A DNA stretch of 64,000 nucleotides from the NCBI GenBank assembly GCA_945870425.1, contig CAMBSD010000001.1:124001-188000 (forward strand), written 5' to 3'. Below the pieces are notes generated by a model. The model searched no databases. It saw nothing but the letters and a program-made list of their open reading frames with translations, and was not told the origin of the DNA. Shown piece after piece: positions 9,079 to 19,900 of the stretch (positions within the stretch are counted from its first letter, which is position 1; each line of letters starts with the position of its first letter). A program made the position numbers and the translations under genes. This DNA comes from Chitinophaga pinensis (GTDB lineage: Bacteria; Bacteroidota; Bacteroidia; UKL13-3).

Positions 9079-11355
9079 ATGAAAAAAATATTATTATTCA
9101 TACTTTCAAGTGTCTGCTTAAACCTTATAGCCCAACAAAGACCAAATGCAGAGGGATGGAGGGTGCACCTACCCTATCAAAAAGCTACAACACTAGCAGA
9201 GGTTGGAAATAAAATCTATGTAGGCTCACCAAGTGGTATTTTCACCATCGATGTAAATGATTTCGAAATCGAAAGGCTTTCAAAAATTACAGGCTTATCT
9301 GATGTTGAAGTGAAATTAGTTAGACATAATCTAGACCTTAATTTAACTATCATAGTATATAATAATGCAAACATTGACATCGTTGACCAGAATGCAAATA
9401 GCATCTTCAATCTACCAGATTTACGGCAGTTAAACATCATTGGAAGTAAATCAATTAATAATATCTGTTTCTATAATAACAATTTATACCTAGCTACTGA
9501 TTTTGGTATCGTCCTAATTGATTTAAAAAATAAAAGAGTGATTGATTCATATCAAAACCTTGGCAATAATGGATCAAACCTGCCATTTAATGATGTAGCT
9601 ATTTTTAATAATAGCATTTATGGTGCAACCAATTTAGGTATATATGCAGCTTCCCTAGATGCCAACAACCTTAGCGATTTTAATTTTTGGAAAAAGACAA
9701 GTAGCTTTTCCTTTGCCAATCACTTAGAAGTATTCGGTTCCAAGTTATATGCCAATGCGGATAGTAATTTAAAAGTGTATGATGGACTCAATGCTTGGAC
9801 ATCCTATGCCACAAGCCTTGATGGAAAAGTGCGCAGCCTTCAGGTAAACAATAATAAATTAAGCATTACTACCAATGATGAGGTAGTTATTGAGGATGCG
9901 AATGGATTAGCTGATAAAAAATCAAATATCAAAAACCGAAACGAAGCTATTGTTGGTAAAAACGACAAATTGTTTTTGGTAGACAATTCTTATGGCGCGC
10001 AAATGTATCCGGGCATTACAGGTGAATTTGAATACATCATACCTAATGGCCCAACTTCAACATCAGCAAGTGCCATAAACTATGGCAATGGCAGTGCTTG
10101 GGTGGCGGCAGGTGCAGTGGATGACTCATGGCAAAAACAATTTTTTGTAAATCGTTTCTATAAACTTCAGAACAATACATGGGAGAATTACATTGATAAA
10201 AATATTCCTGAATTAAATGGAATAACTGATATACTAGAAGTAAAAGTAAACCCGAGAACTGGCAAAGTATATGCAGCCTCTTTTGGAAATGGCATATTTG
10301 AAATGGATGAAAATGCTACGCGGGTTATAAAAAAATACGATTCATCCAATAGTTCATTAAGGCCTAATTACAATCCTTCATTTCCTCAACTTTACGCAAG
10401 TTCTATTGATTTTGATGAAGAAGGCAATATGTGGGTCGCCAATCATTCAGCTCCTGAACCTATTTCTGTAATGTATGCAGATGGCAAATGGAAATCATTT
10501 CCTATAGGAGGTCTGTTAGGTGGAGCCAACGAAATAACCAAAATCAAATGCGACCAAGACAAAAACAAGTGGGTGGTTTTGAAAAGAGAACTAGGTGTTT
10601 TGGTATACAACAGTGCAAGTAACCAAGTAAAAATACTGACCAAGGATGTTAACAATGGGGCTCTACCATCTAACCAAGTGTATTGTGCAGTGCCTGATAG
10701 AAACGGTTCTGTATGGATTGGCACTTCACAAGGTTTAACTATTTTGAGCAATCCAGGGTCGATATTTAAAACACCTAAAGAGAACTTTGATGCACAACAA
10801 ATTGTTATCAAAACAGGTTTGGTGTATTCTAATTTCTTAGGTACCGAAGCCATCAATTGCATAAAAGTAGATGGTGGAAACCGCAAGTGGATAGGCACAC
10901 GCAATGGGGTATGGTATGTTTCGTCAGATGGTTATACAGTATTACATAATTTTACTACAACCAATAGCCCATTACTATCAAACAATGTATTAGAAATTGG
11001 GATAGATGAAAAAACGGGTGAAGTATTTTTTGCTACCGACAAAGGCATCATTTCTTATATGGGAACATCTACTGAGCCGGCCTCTTCATTGGGCAATATT
11101 TTTATTTATCCAAACCCTGTGAGGCCCGAATACAATGGGCTTATATCAATAAAAGGTTTGATTAAAAATACCATTGTTAAGATTACCGATATCTCTGGTA
11201 ATTTGGTATATGAAACCACTTCCAATGGAGGAACCGCCACTTGGGATGGCACTACTTTTAAAGGCAATAGAGCAGCTACAGGTGTATATCTAATCTTTGT
11301 AGCCAAACGAGAAGGAGAAGAATCTCAGGTAGGGAAAATATTGTTTATTAACTAA
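9079..11355 (+). CDS. porZ: T9SS surface component PorZ (two-component-regulator-like propellers)
   Basis: A 758-residue exported protein: signal peptide 1-18 (cleavage near LIAQ), two sets of beta-propeller blades of the Reg_prop type with repeated NKIYVGSPSGIF-, GSVWIGTSQGLTIL- and NRKWIGTRNGVWYV-like blades, and a C-terminal T9SS type A domain starting at IFIYPNPVRPEYNG and ending in VGKILFIN. PorZ is part of the type IX attachment complex that presents anionic LPS to the PorU sortase at the cell surface. Adjacency to recO is also usual for porZ in Bacteroidota. It overlaps recO by one base (TAATG). Confidence 0.88.
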   Translation: MKKILLFILSSVCLNLIAQQRPNAEGWRVHLPYQKATTLAEVGNKIYVGSPSGIFTIDVNDFEIERLSKITGLSDVEVKLVRHNLDLNLTIIVYNNANIDIVDQNANSIFNLPDLRQLNIIGSKSINNICFYNNNLYLATDFGIVLIDLKNKRVIDSYQNLGNNGSNLPFNDVAIFNNSIYGATNLGIYAASLDANNLSDFNFWKKTSSFSFANHLEVFGSKLYANADSNLKVYDGLNAWTSYATSLDGKVRSLQVNNNKLSITTNDEVVIEDANGLADKKSNIKNRNEAIVGKNDKLFLVDNSYGAQMYPGITGEFEYIIPNGPTSTSASAINYGNGSAWVAAGAVDDSWQKQFFVNRFYKLQNNTWENYIDKNIPELNGITDILEVKVNPRTGKVYAASFGNGIFEMDENATRVIKKYDSSNSSLRPNYNPSFPQLYASSIDFDEEGNMWVANHSAPEPISVMYADGKWKSFPIGGLLGGANEITKIKCDQDKNKWVVLKRELGVLVYNSASNQVKILTKDVNNGALPSNQVYCAVPDRNGSVWIGTSQGLTILSNPGSIFKTPKENFDAQQIVIKTGLVYSNFLGTEAINCIKVDGGNRKWIGTRNGVWYVSSDGYTVLHNFTTTNSPLLSNNVLEIGIDEKTGEVFFATDKGIISYMGTSTEPASSLGNIFIYPNPVRPEYNGLISIKGLIKNTIVKITDISGNLVYETTSNGGTATWDGTTFKGNRAATGVYLIFVAKREGEESQVGKILFIN

Positions 11356-12083
11356 TGCTCAGCAAGTGCCAAGCCATCGTCATTCAAACCATCAACTATA
11401 GCGAAAGCAGTGTCATACTGAAATGCTTTACGAGCGATTATGGCTTGCAATCGTATATGATAAATGGTGTACGGGGAAGAAAAGGTACCATCAGGTCATC
11501 GCAGCTGCTGCCCCTTACCCTACTTGAGCTTGACACTTATCACCAACAAAATAAAAACCTACAACGCATAAAGGAATTGAAATGCATTCCAGTGCTTCAT
11601 CATATCCATTTTGATATTATAAAAAGTTCGATAGGTATGTTTTTGGCCGAACTACTTAACAAAGTATTAAGCGAAGAAAACCAACAAGACAAACCGCTTT
11701 TTGATTTCCTATTCAATTCCATTCAAATCTTAGATCTGTCAGCAAGTAATGTATCCAATTTCCCTTGCTACTTTATGCTTCATTTGAGTAAATTTTTGGG
11801 CTTTATGCCTAAAAGCAATTATTCTGAAACCCATAACTCATTCAACAAAATAGAAGGGTTGTATGACGAGTGGTTTATTGGCGCACCCAATCAAATTGAA
11901 CCTGAACTAAGTGAAAAGGTATTTAGACTTCAAGAATCTAACTTTGACAGTTTTCACTTAATTAAATTAAACACTCTACAAAGGAGCGAACTGTTAAATA
12001 TACTTATATCTTACTACCAATCACATTTGGCCACATTTAGCAATCTCAAGTCGCATAAGGTATTGGCAGAGGTTTTGGGTTAG
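11355..12083 (+). CDS. recO: DNA repair protein RecO
   Basis: Recombination mediator that with RecR loads RecA on SSB-coated single strands. The 242-residue protein has an N-terminal OB-fold region beginning KCQAIVIQTINYSESSVILKC-like, with the typical GVRGRKG basic loop at about residue 37, followed by the helical RecO_C domain with an FLAELLNKVL helix. The four-cysteine zinc site found in some RecO proteins is absent, as in many Bacteroidota members. Translation is coupled to porZ through a one-base overlap. Confidence 0.92.
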   Translation: MLSKCQAIVIQTINYSESSVILKCFTSDYGLQSYMINGVRGRKGTIRSSQLLPLTLLELDTYHQQNKNLQRIKELKCIPVLHHIHFDIIKSSIGMFLAELLNKVLSEENQQDKPLFDFLFNSIQILDLSASNVSNFPCYFMLHLSKFLGFMPKSNYSETHNSFNKIEGLYDEWFIGAPNQIEPELSEKVFRLQESNFDSFHLIKLNTLQRSELLNILISYYQSHLATFSNLKSHKVLAEVLG

Positions 12084-12097
12084 AGCAACATAGCTTT

Positions 12098-12147
12098 TGC
12101 GCTGGATTCCCCTCCCGGTGTATCGGGAAAGGAGGCAGGGGGATGTT
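12098..12147. repeat. GC-rich imperfect inverted repeat
   Basis: Between recO and rmuC lies a GC-rich block with CCCCTCCC pairing imperfectly with GGAGGCAGGGGG around a CCCG/CGGG inner stem, in an otherwise AT-rich gap. It may act as the recO terminator or be a copy of a dispersed palindromic repeat; no T-run follows directly. Confidence 0.5.
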
Positions 12148-12267
12148 GTATGATTTTTAGAATTTGATTCAGAAATTTTATCAACTATATTGTTTTTCAC
12201 TCAATCACAATTTTGTGCATAATAATTAGGCTTAAAGTGTAATTATTGCATTTCATAATTTTTTAGG

Positions 12268-13611
12268 ATGGATATTGTTTATTTACTTATAGGAATTGCC
12301 ATTGGTTTTGCATTGGCTTGGTTTATCAAAAAATCGCAGCAACAAGGCTCTTCAGCACCTGCTGAGGAACTCATACAACTCAGAACGCAATTGAGTGAAG
12401 AAAGCAATTTGCGCAGTGGTTTACAATCGCAGAACGAATACATCAAACAAGAAAACGAAGGCTTAAAAGGCGAACTGAAACAAAACCAAACTGAACTATT
12501 AAAGCTCAACAACGAACTAAGTACCACAAGAGAAGAAAGTAAAAACTTGCTAAGTCGTATGAGCGAACAAAAGCAAGAATTGACGCAGCTAAAAGAGCAA
12601 TTTACCAAGGAGTTTGAAAACCTTGCCAATAAAATTTTTGAAGAAAAGACCCAAAAATTTACCGACCAAAACAAAACAAATTTAAGTGAAATACTTACCC
12701 CATTGGGTGAGAAAATTAAGGACTTTGAGAAAAAGGTAAACGATGTGTATGTGAATGAAAGCAAAGACAGGGCATCGCTTAAGGAGCAACTTAACCTGCT
12801 ACAATCCTTAAACCAACAGATGAGCAAGGAAACCCAAAACTTAACCAAAGCTTTGAAAGGTGAAACCAAAACACAAGGCAATTGGGGTGAGTTTATTTTG
12901 GAAAGCGTGCTCGAAAAGTCGGGTTTGGTAAAAGATCGCGAGTACAGCATACAACAGAGTTTTACAACAGAAGAAGGCAAACGCTACCAACCCGATGTGA
13001 TTATCAATTTGCCTGAAGGCAAAACATTGATAGTGGATTCAAAAGTATCTTTGGTAGCGTATGAAAAGTTTTGGTCATCTGAAGAGGAAACAGAAAAAAC
13101 AATTGCCCTTAAAGAGCATTTACAATCCTTAAGAAATCACATCAAAGGACTTAGCGACAAGAATTATCAAAACCTTTATGAAGTAAAAAGTTTAGACTTT
13201 GTCATACTTTTTGTACCTATCGAACCAGCATTTGCCTTGGCCATGCAAGCTGATCCTGCCTTATTTAATGAAGCTTTCGACAAAAATATTGTAATTGTAA
13301 GTCCATCTACTTTATTGGTTACGCTTAAGACGGTTGCCAGCATTTGGAGGTTTGAATACCAGAATAGAAATGCCATAGACATTGCAAAAAAAGCAGGCGA
13401 TTTACATGATAAATTTGTAGGATTTGTAGATGATTTGATTGGTTTGGGCAACAAAATGCGCGACTCACAAAAGGCCTATGAAGGTGCAATGAATAAGCTA
13501 TCTACAGGAGCGGGAAATATTGTAAAACGAACAGACGAATTAAGAAAATTAGGAGCCAAAGCAAGTAAATCATTACCACAAACACTGCTTGATAGAGCAG
13601 GTGATGAATAA
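12268..13611 (+). CDS. rmuC: DNA recombination protein RmuC
   Basis: A 447-residue protein with an N-terminal membrane helix (about 3-20), a long coiled coil (about 35-200, rich in Glu/Gln/Lys heptads) and the RmuC nuclease-like domain with GNWGEFILESVLEKSGL, YQPDVIINLPEGKTLIVDSK and DFVILFVPIEPAFALA. RmuC limits inversions and rearrangements at short inverted repeats and has a PD-(D/E)XK-like core, for which DVIINLP and VDSK are consistent. It is preceded by a 184-base gap holding a GC-rich inverted repeat and has its own promoter by inference. Confidence 0.95.
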   Translation: MDIVYLLIGIAIGFALAWFIKKSQQQGSSAPAEELIQLRTQLSEESNLRSGLQSQNEYIKQENEGLKGELKQNQTELLKLNNELSTTREESKNLLSRMSEQKQELTQLKEQFTKEFENLANKIFEEKTQKFTDQNKTNLSEILTPLGEKIKDFEKKVNDVYVNESKDRASLKEQLNLLQSLNQQMSKETQNLTKALKGETKTQGNWGEFILESVLEKSGLVKDREYSIQQSFTTEEGKRYQPDVIINLPEGKTLIVDSKVSLVAYEKFWSSEEETEKTIALKEHLQSLRNHIKGLSDKNYQNLYEVKSLDFVILFVPIEPAFALAMQADPALFNEAFDKNIVIVSPSTLLVTLKTVASIWRFEYQNRNAIDIAKKAGDLHDKFVGFVDDLIGLGNKMRDSQKAYEGAMNKLSTGAGNIVKRTDELRKLGAKASKSLPQTLLDRAGDE

Positions 13612-13629
13612 TAAATTTATTTTTAAAAC

Positions 13630-14631
13630 ATGAAAGCAGTTGTATTAGAAAATCTAAACCAAAAACTAGTTGTAAAAGAAGTAACTAACCCTGAAATAGA
13701 AAGTCATGAAGCTCTTGTAAAAGTAAACGCTGCAGCATTCAACCACAGGGATTTATGGATACAAAAAGGACAGTATGCAGGCATACGTTATCCTATCATT
13801 TTAGGTTCAGATGGATGTGGTGCGGTTGACAAAGTAGGAGCTGATGTAAGCAAAGATTGGTTGGGAAAAGAAGTTATTATCAACCCGAGTTTGAATTGGG
13901 GAAACAACCCCAGGGTGCAAGCCAAAGACTATATTATTTTGGGCACACCCAATGATGGCACCTTTGCCGAATATGTGAAAATTGATGCCCGTTTATTACA
14001 CCCTAAACCTGGGCACCTGAGTCATGAAGCAGCAGCAGCCTTGCCTTTGGCAGGCTTAACTGGATTTAGAGCGACTATGAAAAGAGCTCAAGCCAAAGCA
14101 GGTGAGAATGTCCTCATCACGGGTATTGGCGGAGGGGTAGCTCTATTGAGTATGCAATTTGCCATAGCTGCAGGTTGTAATGTGTATGTAACAAGTGGCA
14201 GTGATGATAAAATAAAAACTGCCATGGACATGGGAGCCAAAGGAGGTATAAATTATAAAAATGTCAACTGGGATAAAGAATTGAAAAGCATGAGTGGTGG
14301 AGGTTTTGATGCCATAGTGGATAGCAGCGCAGGTGATACCTTTGCCAAATTGGTAGACATAGCTAAACCTGCAGCAAGCATAGCCATGTATGGCGCCACA
14401 CTTGGACCATTTAACAGCGGTGTACCAGCAAAAATATTCTGGAAACAATTGGATATTTTGGGCAGCACCATGGGTAATGATGAAGAATTTGCTGAGATGC
14501 TAGCTTTTGTAAATGCACATAAAATTGTGCCCTTAGTTGATTCAGTTTTCCCTATGGAAAAAGCCCAAGAAGCGATTGATAAAATGAGCAAAGGAGAGCA
14601 ATTGGGTAAGATTGTTTTGAAGATAAATTAA
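13630..14631 (+). CDS. Zinc-type MDR oxidoreductase (alcohol dehydrogenase/quinone reductase-like)
   Basis: A medium-chain dehydrogenase/reductase of 333 residues with an N-terminal GroES-like domain (NHRDLWIQKGQYAG, GSDGCGAV) and a Rossmann cofactor domain with GIGGGVALLSMQFA. The four-cysteine structural zinc lobe is missing and the usual catalytic zinc ligands are not obvious, so it may be a zinc-free NADPH-dependent enoyl/quinone reductase. The substrate is not identifiable. It follows rmuC by 18 bases and may be co-transcribed with it. Confidence 0.85.
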   Translation: MKAVVLENLNQKLVVKEVTNPEIESHEALVKVNAAAFNHRDLWIQKGQYAGIRYPIILGSDGCGAVDKVGADVSKDWLGKEVIINPSLNWGNNPRVQAKDYIILGTPNDGTFAEYVKIDARLLHPKPGHLSHEAAAALPLAGLTGFRATMKRAQAKAGENVLITGIGGGVALLSMQFAIAAGCNVYVTSGSDDKIKTAMDMGAKGGINYKNVNWDKELKSMSGGGFDAIVDSSAGDTFAKLVDIAKPAASIAMYGATLGPFNSGVPAKIFWKQLDILGSTMGNDEEFAEMLAFVNAHKIVPLVDSVFPMEKAQEAIDKMSKGEQLGKIVLKIN

Positions 14632-14743
14632 TAAGTAAACACTTGAGTATTTTTTCGAATTGCAGAAATAAACGCTCTGAAAATAATTGTAATATTTAAA
14701 CAATTAAATCCTGTTTCTAATATGTTAAGCAAGATACAAAATA

Positions 14744-14768
14744 GATGTCCAGCTCTTGGCTGGACATC
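14744..14768. terminator. Hairpin between MDR gene and DUF2158 gene
   Basis: Perfect ten-base stem GATGTCCAGC/GCTGGACATC with a five-base loop. It lies 112 bases after the MDR stop and 12 bases after the minus-strand DUF2158 stop. On the minus strand it is followed by TATTTTG, so it more likely terminates the DUF2158 gene. Confidence 0.65.
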
Positions 14769-14780
14769 CAAATAAAGTAC

Positions 14781-15062
14781 CTAGTTGTTATTTATTATTA
14801 GATTAGGTTTCAACAAATTTTCATCATCGTCATCATCATCCTCTTCATCGTCATCGTCAGATTCTAAATCTTCAAAATCAAACTCTGAATCTACATCATG
14901 CATAAGCACCTCTGCTTTAAAAGTACTTTCAGCTTTATCATCCAGGGCATTAAACCAAATACATTCTACAGCACCTGTGGCAGCATCATAAAAGTTTACT
15001 GTCATTAAAGGTCCGCCAGAAAATAATCTTACGGTATCACCTATTTCAAATAAATTTTCCAT
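14781..15062 (-). CDS. YodC-family DUF2158 protein with poly-acidic tail
   Basis: A 93-residue cytosolic protein. Residues 5-45 match the YodC/DUF2158 signature: IGDTVRLFSGGPLMTV, then a CIWF element. The function of the family is unknown. The C-terminal half is unusual: from about residue 58 it is almost entirely Asp/Glu/Ser (DDDDEEDDDDDDE), encoded by a GAT/GAC/GAA run, followed by a short NLLKPNLIINNN end. It stands alone on the minus strand, with a terminator hairpin just downstream. Confidence 0.85.
   Translation of the reverse strand: MENLFEIGDTVRLFSGGPLMTVNFYDAATGAVECIWFNALDDKAESTFKAEVLMHDVDSEFDFEDLESDDDDEEDDDDDDENLLKPNLIINNN
14819..14862. repeat. Trinucleotide repeat in the DUF2158 tail
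   Basis: An imperfect run of CAT/CGT/CCT-phase trinucleotides (on the + strand TCATCATCGTCATCATCATC and further) encodes the acidic tail. Such runs can change length by slippage, so tail length may vary between strains. Confidence 0.75.
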
Positions 15063-15138
15063 ATTATTAGTTTTTTAACATCGTGAAATACGCTCCCACA
15101 TATTACGTAATAGTTACCTAAATAAGATTTATGTGTAA

Positions 15139-16686
15139 CTAATTACATGAACAAGAATTGTTTGGGGGAACGAGGTAAGTGCAAGTTTGCTTATAACCAT
15201 TGTATTCATATACCTTGAAATAATAAGTATTATTGGGGTTGCAATTGGTAATGTTTACTGAACTTCCAGTGCCATTATATACTACAAAATCACCTGAAAT
15301 GACTTGGTCACCTTGGCCAAATACAGTATTTGCATTGTATTCAGTGCCATCCGATGGTGCTGATTTAATTTTGCCATTTGCACTTGCCACAACTATTCGT
15401 CTATTGCCGTCAGCACTTTTCCAAGTAAGATTAATGCTCATGTTGGATCCTGTAATAGTTGGTGTTTGGGCAATATTTTGAGGGGTATTTATAGGTTTAA
15501 AAGGCAAGGCTCCTCCCCAAATACGTTGAACAAATTGGGGACTATCAATAAATGGATTTCGATTATTTTGAACTGCATAAATGGCATTGTTACGGTTTAT
15601 CTCTTTTGTACTTATCGGATCTTGGTTATGCCATTTAATTAGTAAAGCAAGTTCCCATGGTTTAAAAACGGGAAAAGAATTACTATCCAATAAAACAGAA
15701 GCATTGCTATTGGCCGCCCATCCTGCTACTACATTTTCATAACAAGTAGCCATATAAAAATATCCTCGGGCCAAATCGCCTTTGTATTCATCAATAGGCT
15801 CGAATACTTTGCCTGCAAATCCACCGCTAAATACAAAAGAATTAAGTCCACCTTTAGACCCATATTGGGTAGGGGTACTTGAAGTTGTGGAGATGGCTAC
15901 CTCCCCATAAGGATCATTGCTGCGAATATTATTCACTTTTGCATCAGTTGGATAGATGATAAACATGTCACTAACCATGGGTGAGGCGCTTGCAAACCAA
16001 CTCTGAGGAAAACTATGTTCTCGAACATAACAATCGCCTTCCTTGCCTGTATAATTACCACATTGACTTGTAATCAAAGTATAGGAATAATTCGCAAAAG
16101 GTGGACTTAAATTGGTACTATATATATCCCATAATTTACCATTATAAAACACATCCGTGGAAGCGTAGTATGACCAAAGATTAGCATAGCTAATTACAGC
16201 ATGAGGAGATATTTTATTATATAAGGCTGTTTTTAGACTGGCACCTGATAAGGAACTTAAGCCCGAATAATAATTATTAATATTGGAAGGTATATTGCTT
16301 ACTATACCATTGCAAGTAACTGCAATGCTAACATTATTTGAACCTACACTTGATAAACTAATATTGGCAGTTAATAAACCCGCTTGATTAGGTGTAGCCC
16401 TCACATAAATAGTAAAATTATTAACAGCGTTGGAAATTGCTCGTATATTTATGGGTTTAGTACCAAAATTTTTATTAGCAAAAGTTGATATCTCGAAACC
16501 ATCTGGCACATCTACCACAACCGGTGCACTTAATCCATTGGCATTAATTAAAAAGTATTGGGCAGAGGATGACATGCCTAGCAAACAATTACCATAACTT
16601 GGCAAAATAGAAACAGAGCTTGAAATATTACCCGCATACAAACATGCATGTAGGCAAATGAATAGGGTAAAAGTAAAATTTCTCAC
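15139..16686 (-). CDS. Secreted endonuclease I family nuclease with Ig-like and FN3-like modules
   Basis: A 515-residue exported protein: signal peptide (about 1-18), an Ig-like module (about 25-130), an Endonuclease_1 domain (about 150-390) with HSFPQSWF (His-containing beta-beta-alpha-metal motif) and IIYPTDAKVNNIRSNDPYG, then an FN3-like module (about 400-505) with a DGTEYNAN-FGQGDQVISGDFVVY pattern. The family cleaves DNA non-specifically outside the cell. It ends at PPNNSCSCN without a recognisable T9SS or other sorting domain, unlike many Bacteroidota relatives. The FN3 module resembles one in the neighbouring adhesin. Confidence 0.88.
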   Translation of the reverse strand: MRNFTFTLFICLHACLYAGNISSSVSILPSYGNCLLGMSSSAQYFLINANGLSAPVVVDVPDGFEISTFANKNFGTKPINIRAISNAVNNFTIYVRATPNQAGLLTANISLSSVGSNNVSIAVTCNGIVSNIPSNINNYYSGLSSLSGASLKTALYNKISPHAVISYANLWSYYASTDVFYNGKLWDIYSTNLSPPFANYSYTLITSQCGNYTGKEGDCYVREHSFPQSWFASASPMVSDMFIIYPTDAKVNNIRSNDPYGEVAISTTSSTPTQYGSKGGLNSFVFSGGFAGKVFEPIDEYKGDLARGYFYMATCYENVVAGWAANSNASVLLDSNSFPVFKPWELALLIKWHNQDPISTKEINRNNAIYAVQNNRNPFIDSPQFVQRIWGGALPFKPINTPQNIAQTPTITGSNMSINLTWKSADGNRRIVVASANGKIKSAPSDGTEYNANTVFGQGDQVISGDFVVYNGTGSSVNITNCNPNNTYYFKVYEYNGYKQTCTYLVPPNNSCSCN

Positions 16687-16910
16687 AGGCTATACAGCTG
16701 CGATAATAAACATAATTTGTAGAATAAGTGATACCCATCTCATATACTAAGATACGATAGCCCTTGTATGGTAGCATAATTGACTATGCAAAAAGAATAA
16801 AATATTTTTGAAATTTTATTTTATTCTACTGCCAATGAACTAATTCCTGCTGTTTATTTTCTAAAGAATTAATGCGGATTATTTTTCCAACTTCCGATCT
16901 GGCATAATAA

Positions 16911-16950
16911 AAAAAGAAGGCGCTTCCATTCAGAAGCGCCTTCCTTTTTT
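16911..16950. terminator. Strong hairpin terminator after the adhesin gene
   Basis: Ten-base perfect stem GAAGGCGCTT/AAGCGCCTTC with an eight-base loop, A-run on the left and T-run on the right. It lies 16 bases past the minus-strand adhesin stop and, read on the minus strand, is followed by a run of seven T. Confidence 0.9.
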
Positions 16951-16965
16951 ATTATAGTTTGAATA

Positions 16966-19900
16966 TTATTTGATAAACTTAACAGTTCTATCAAAACCAT
17001 TTTCGTTCTTCACTTTCACGAAATACACACCACCGCTCAAAGCTTCAATATTTAATTGAGCGCTTGCGCCATTCATTGTTGAATTTAACAATTCACTACC
17101 ACTAACATTATAAATACTGATGCTTGAGTTTTTGAAGTTTGCATTACTGATGCTGATATTTAACACATCACTTGCAGGGTTAGGATAAACCGCCATTTTG
17201 GTATTGATGATACTATTTTCGTTTTCAATACTTGTAGTGGTAGAATTTGCATTCAAAATCAATACAAATCTGTCTTTACCCCACTGATGCGGCATAGAGT
17301 CCATCACGAATGAATAAATTGGATTCTTTCTGGTATCAATAGTTTTTTGGGTAAATTTATCTAACAAGGATACTGAAATACCATTATCAAAATCATTGAT
17401 GGTGTTAAAATCAAACTTGTAGGTGCCTCTTTGAGTAGCTTCCACATTCAAACTAATTTTGGTTTCTTCAATCACAACAGGAATGCTTGACAAAGTTAAA
17501 TTAATTGAATCAGCACCATAGCTTGATAAATTCAAATTATCATTTTTCAATTTGGTAATATCATAATCATCTTTAAACAAAGTAGCTCCGTTTATCATTT
17601 TTAAAATATATTCATCGCTCTCAGTTGAGTCTTTGTAATATTTAATATGCAACTCATCTGATGCTGTGCCTTTTTTATGCAAAGCAATAGGTGCTGAACT
17701 AGTCTTGAAAGCTTCAGTAAAAGTTAGTGAAGCACCCGTTCCTGTAGCTTGCACAAAGAAAGCAGAACCTGAAGGTATAATACCGCTTGTTAAAGAACCA
17801 CCTGAGGATGTGTTGTAGCTTTTGTATGAATTTGCCGTTGCATCAAAAATGTAAATAACATTTGCAATATTTGTTCTATTAGTGTTAGCTGACCAAAACG
17901 CCAACCAGTTAAAGGCACATGGGTATGGATTACCTAATAGGTTCCAACCATCTGTTGACGCATTAAATGCTCCAGCAGCATCTGTGCCTGTTGAATTAAT
18001 TGGCATAGATACAGAGCCTGCATTTACACCATTCGTAATGCCTCCTGTTTGGGTAAAGGTAAAAGAAGATTGGGTCGGTGCAGCTCCTGGTTCAAAATAA
18101 CCGATAACAGCTGTGTCTGTTGCATAATTACCTGTGATTGGTCCTCTGATAAACGCTCTATAACCCACACCTGGTGTTAAAGTAGTTGCCATGTTTGAAG
18201 CTGGATTAGCCCAACCATTTTCAATGGTTCCAGTTGTAGTTCTATTATAAATTCTAACTGATGCAGGCGTTCCTTCTGCATTGTTAAAACCTAATAAATT
18301 AGAGCGAGAAGTGGCATACCCATTCGAGTTTTGTGAACCTATAGTAGCGCCTGGTGTTCCTGGACCTGTGATATAAAACTTAGTACCCCAATCTGCCAGC
18401 GTTTGACCTGAAACAGGCGCTGAGATATATCTCCATCTACGACCTGCTTGAGACATAAATCTCTCAATAGTAATATTACCAGTGATGGTTCCTGTAGAAT
18501 TGCCAATGGCGGCAGTACCTGTAGCAGTAGATTTTAAAGTAAGATTACCACCAGTGGCAAGGGTTGCTCCTGAATCTACAGTTACTACTCCAAATGAACT
18601 ACCACCCGTTATGTTTAATGCGTTTCCTAAAGTAGTAGTTCCACTTCCACTTATAGTTAAGTTTCTAAGAACATTTGTTGTTCCAGGAGTAGTTTGATCA
18701 AAAGCAATTGTTCCGGAATTACCAGTGATTATTAAATTAGATGTAGCTGAACCTTTAATTACGCCAGAGGATCTCGTAATTGTTCCATTAATAGTTAAAG
18801 TAACACCAGCATCAATTATAACTGTGCCACTTGTTAAAGTTAAATCATTCAAAGTTTGATTGGTGCTGATTTGTAAAGTACCTCCATCAACTATTACATT
18901 ATTAGTAATTGGTATTGTTGTACCTCCAGATTTATTTAATCGTAGTGTACCTCCACTAACTGTTGTATTTCCCGTGTAAGAATTACCACCAGTTGTTGTA
19001 GAGCCGTCTAATATTAAAGTACCTGAACCTGCTTTAACTAATGATATTTTATTAGTAGTTCCATCCTGAATACCAAAAACGAAAGCATTTGGAGAGGTTG
19101 AACCATTAATTGTTAAAGTAGCATCTGTACTACCATTATTAACTATTTTATTTACTGCGCTGCCAAATCCACCATTTATGATAGAAGCAAGCGTTTGATT
19201 AAATCCATTTAAATCTAGAGAACCACCGTTACCAGAAGAATAACCAAATGTAACATTTGTTGCAGTAGGTAAAGCATTGGTAATTCCTAATTTAACAACA
19301 CCACTATTTGCAGCATTAAAAATTGTAGCACCTGTATAAGTATTTGCCGCACCTAATGTAACAGTGCCTGCACCACCAAAAGCACCAGCAGCAAACATTA
19401 AATCAGCAGAACCACTTATAACTCCATTTGCTGTTATATCAAAGCCACTTGTTGCTCCAATTATTGTTTTGATTGCTGAACTGTTTGTTATGGTTGCATC
19501 AGAAGATAATATTGCCCCAGTAGAAGTTGCAACTATCCCTGCAACAGTGCCAGTTCCGCTACCACCGGCTGAAACTATATTAATAGGTACAGATACAGCA
19601 CTGCTTGCTGTGGCAATATTTATTCTTTGTGCAATGTTAGTAGCTGAACCTTGGGCTGAATTGATGGTAATATTTGCAGTTCCTGTGCCAGAAACACTTC
19701 CAATATTTACTGTTCCCCCTGCAGGAGTTATGATATTTACATTTGGAGAAAATGTTAATGCAACATTATTCCCAAGCACAATAGGTCCAGTTAAAGTTTG
19801 TGTCGTGGAATTTGCTAACACATATCCACTTGTATTAAAATAAAATCCTGTTGCAATTCTTGTAGCATCAAGTGTCACAGTTCCAGCTGTTCCAGCAAAA

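Noticed and set aside
12279-12980. A 233-codon open frame on the minus strand inside rmuC
   Set aside because: It is a shadow of the rmuC coiled coil: its Ser/Phe/Leu-rich composition is the complement of Glu/Lys/Gln codons, and rmuC is unambiguous.
14785-14991. A poly-serine protein on the + strand
   Set aside because: It is the complement of the acidic tail of the minus-strand DUF2158 gene.
19364-19843. A 159-codon + strand frame rich in Val, Ala and Pro
   Set aside because: Antisense shadow of the Gly/Thr/Ala-rich adhesin; no signal or domain is visible.
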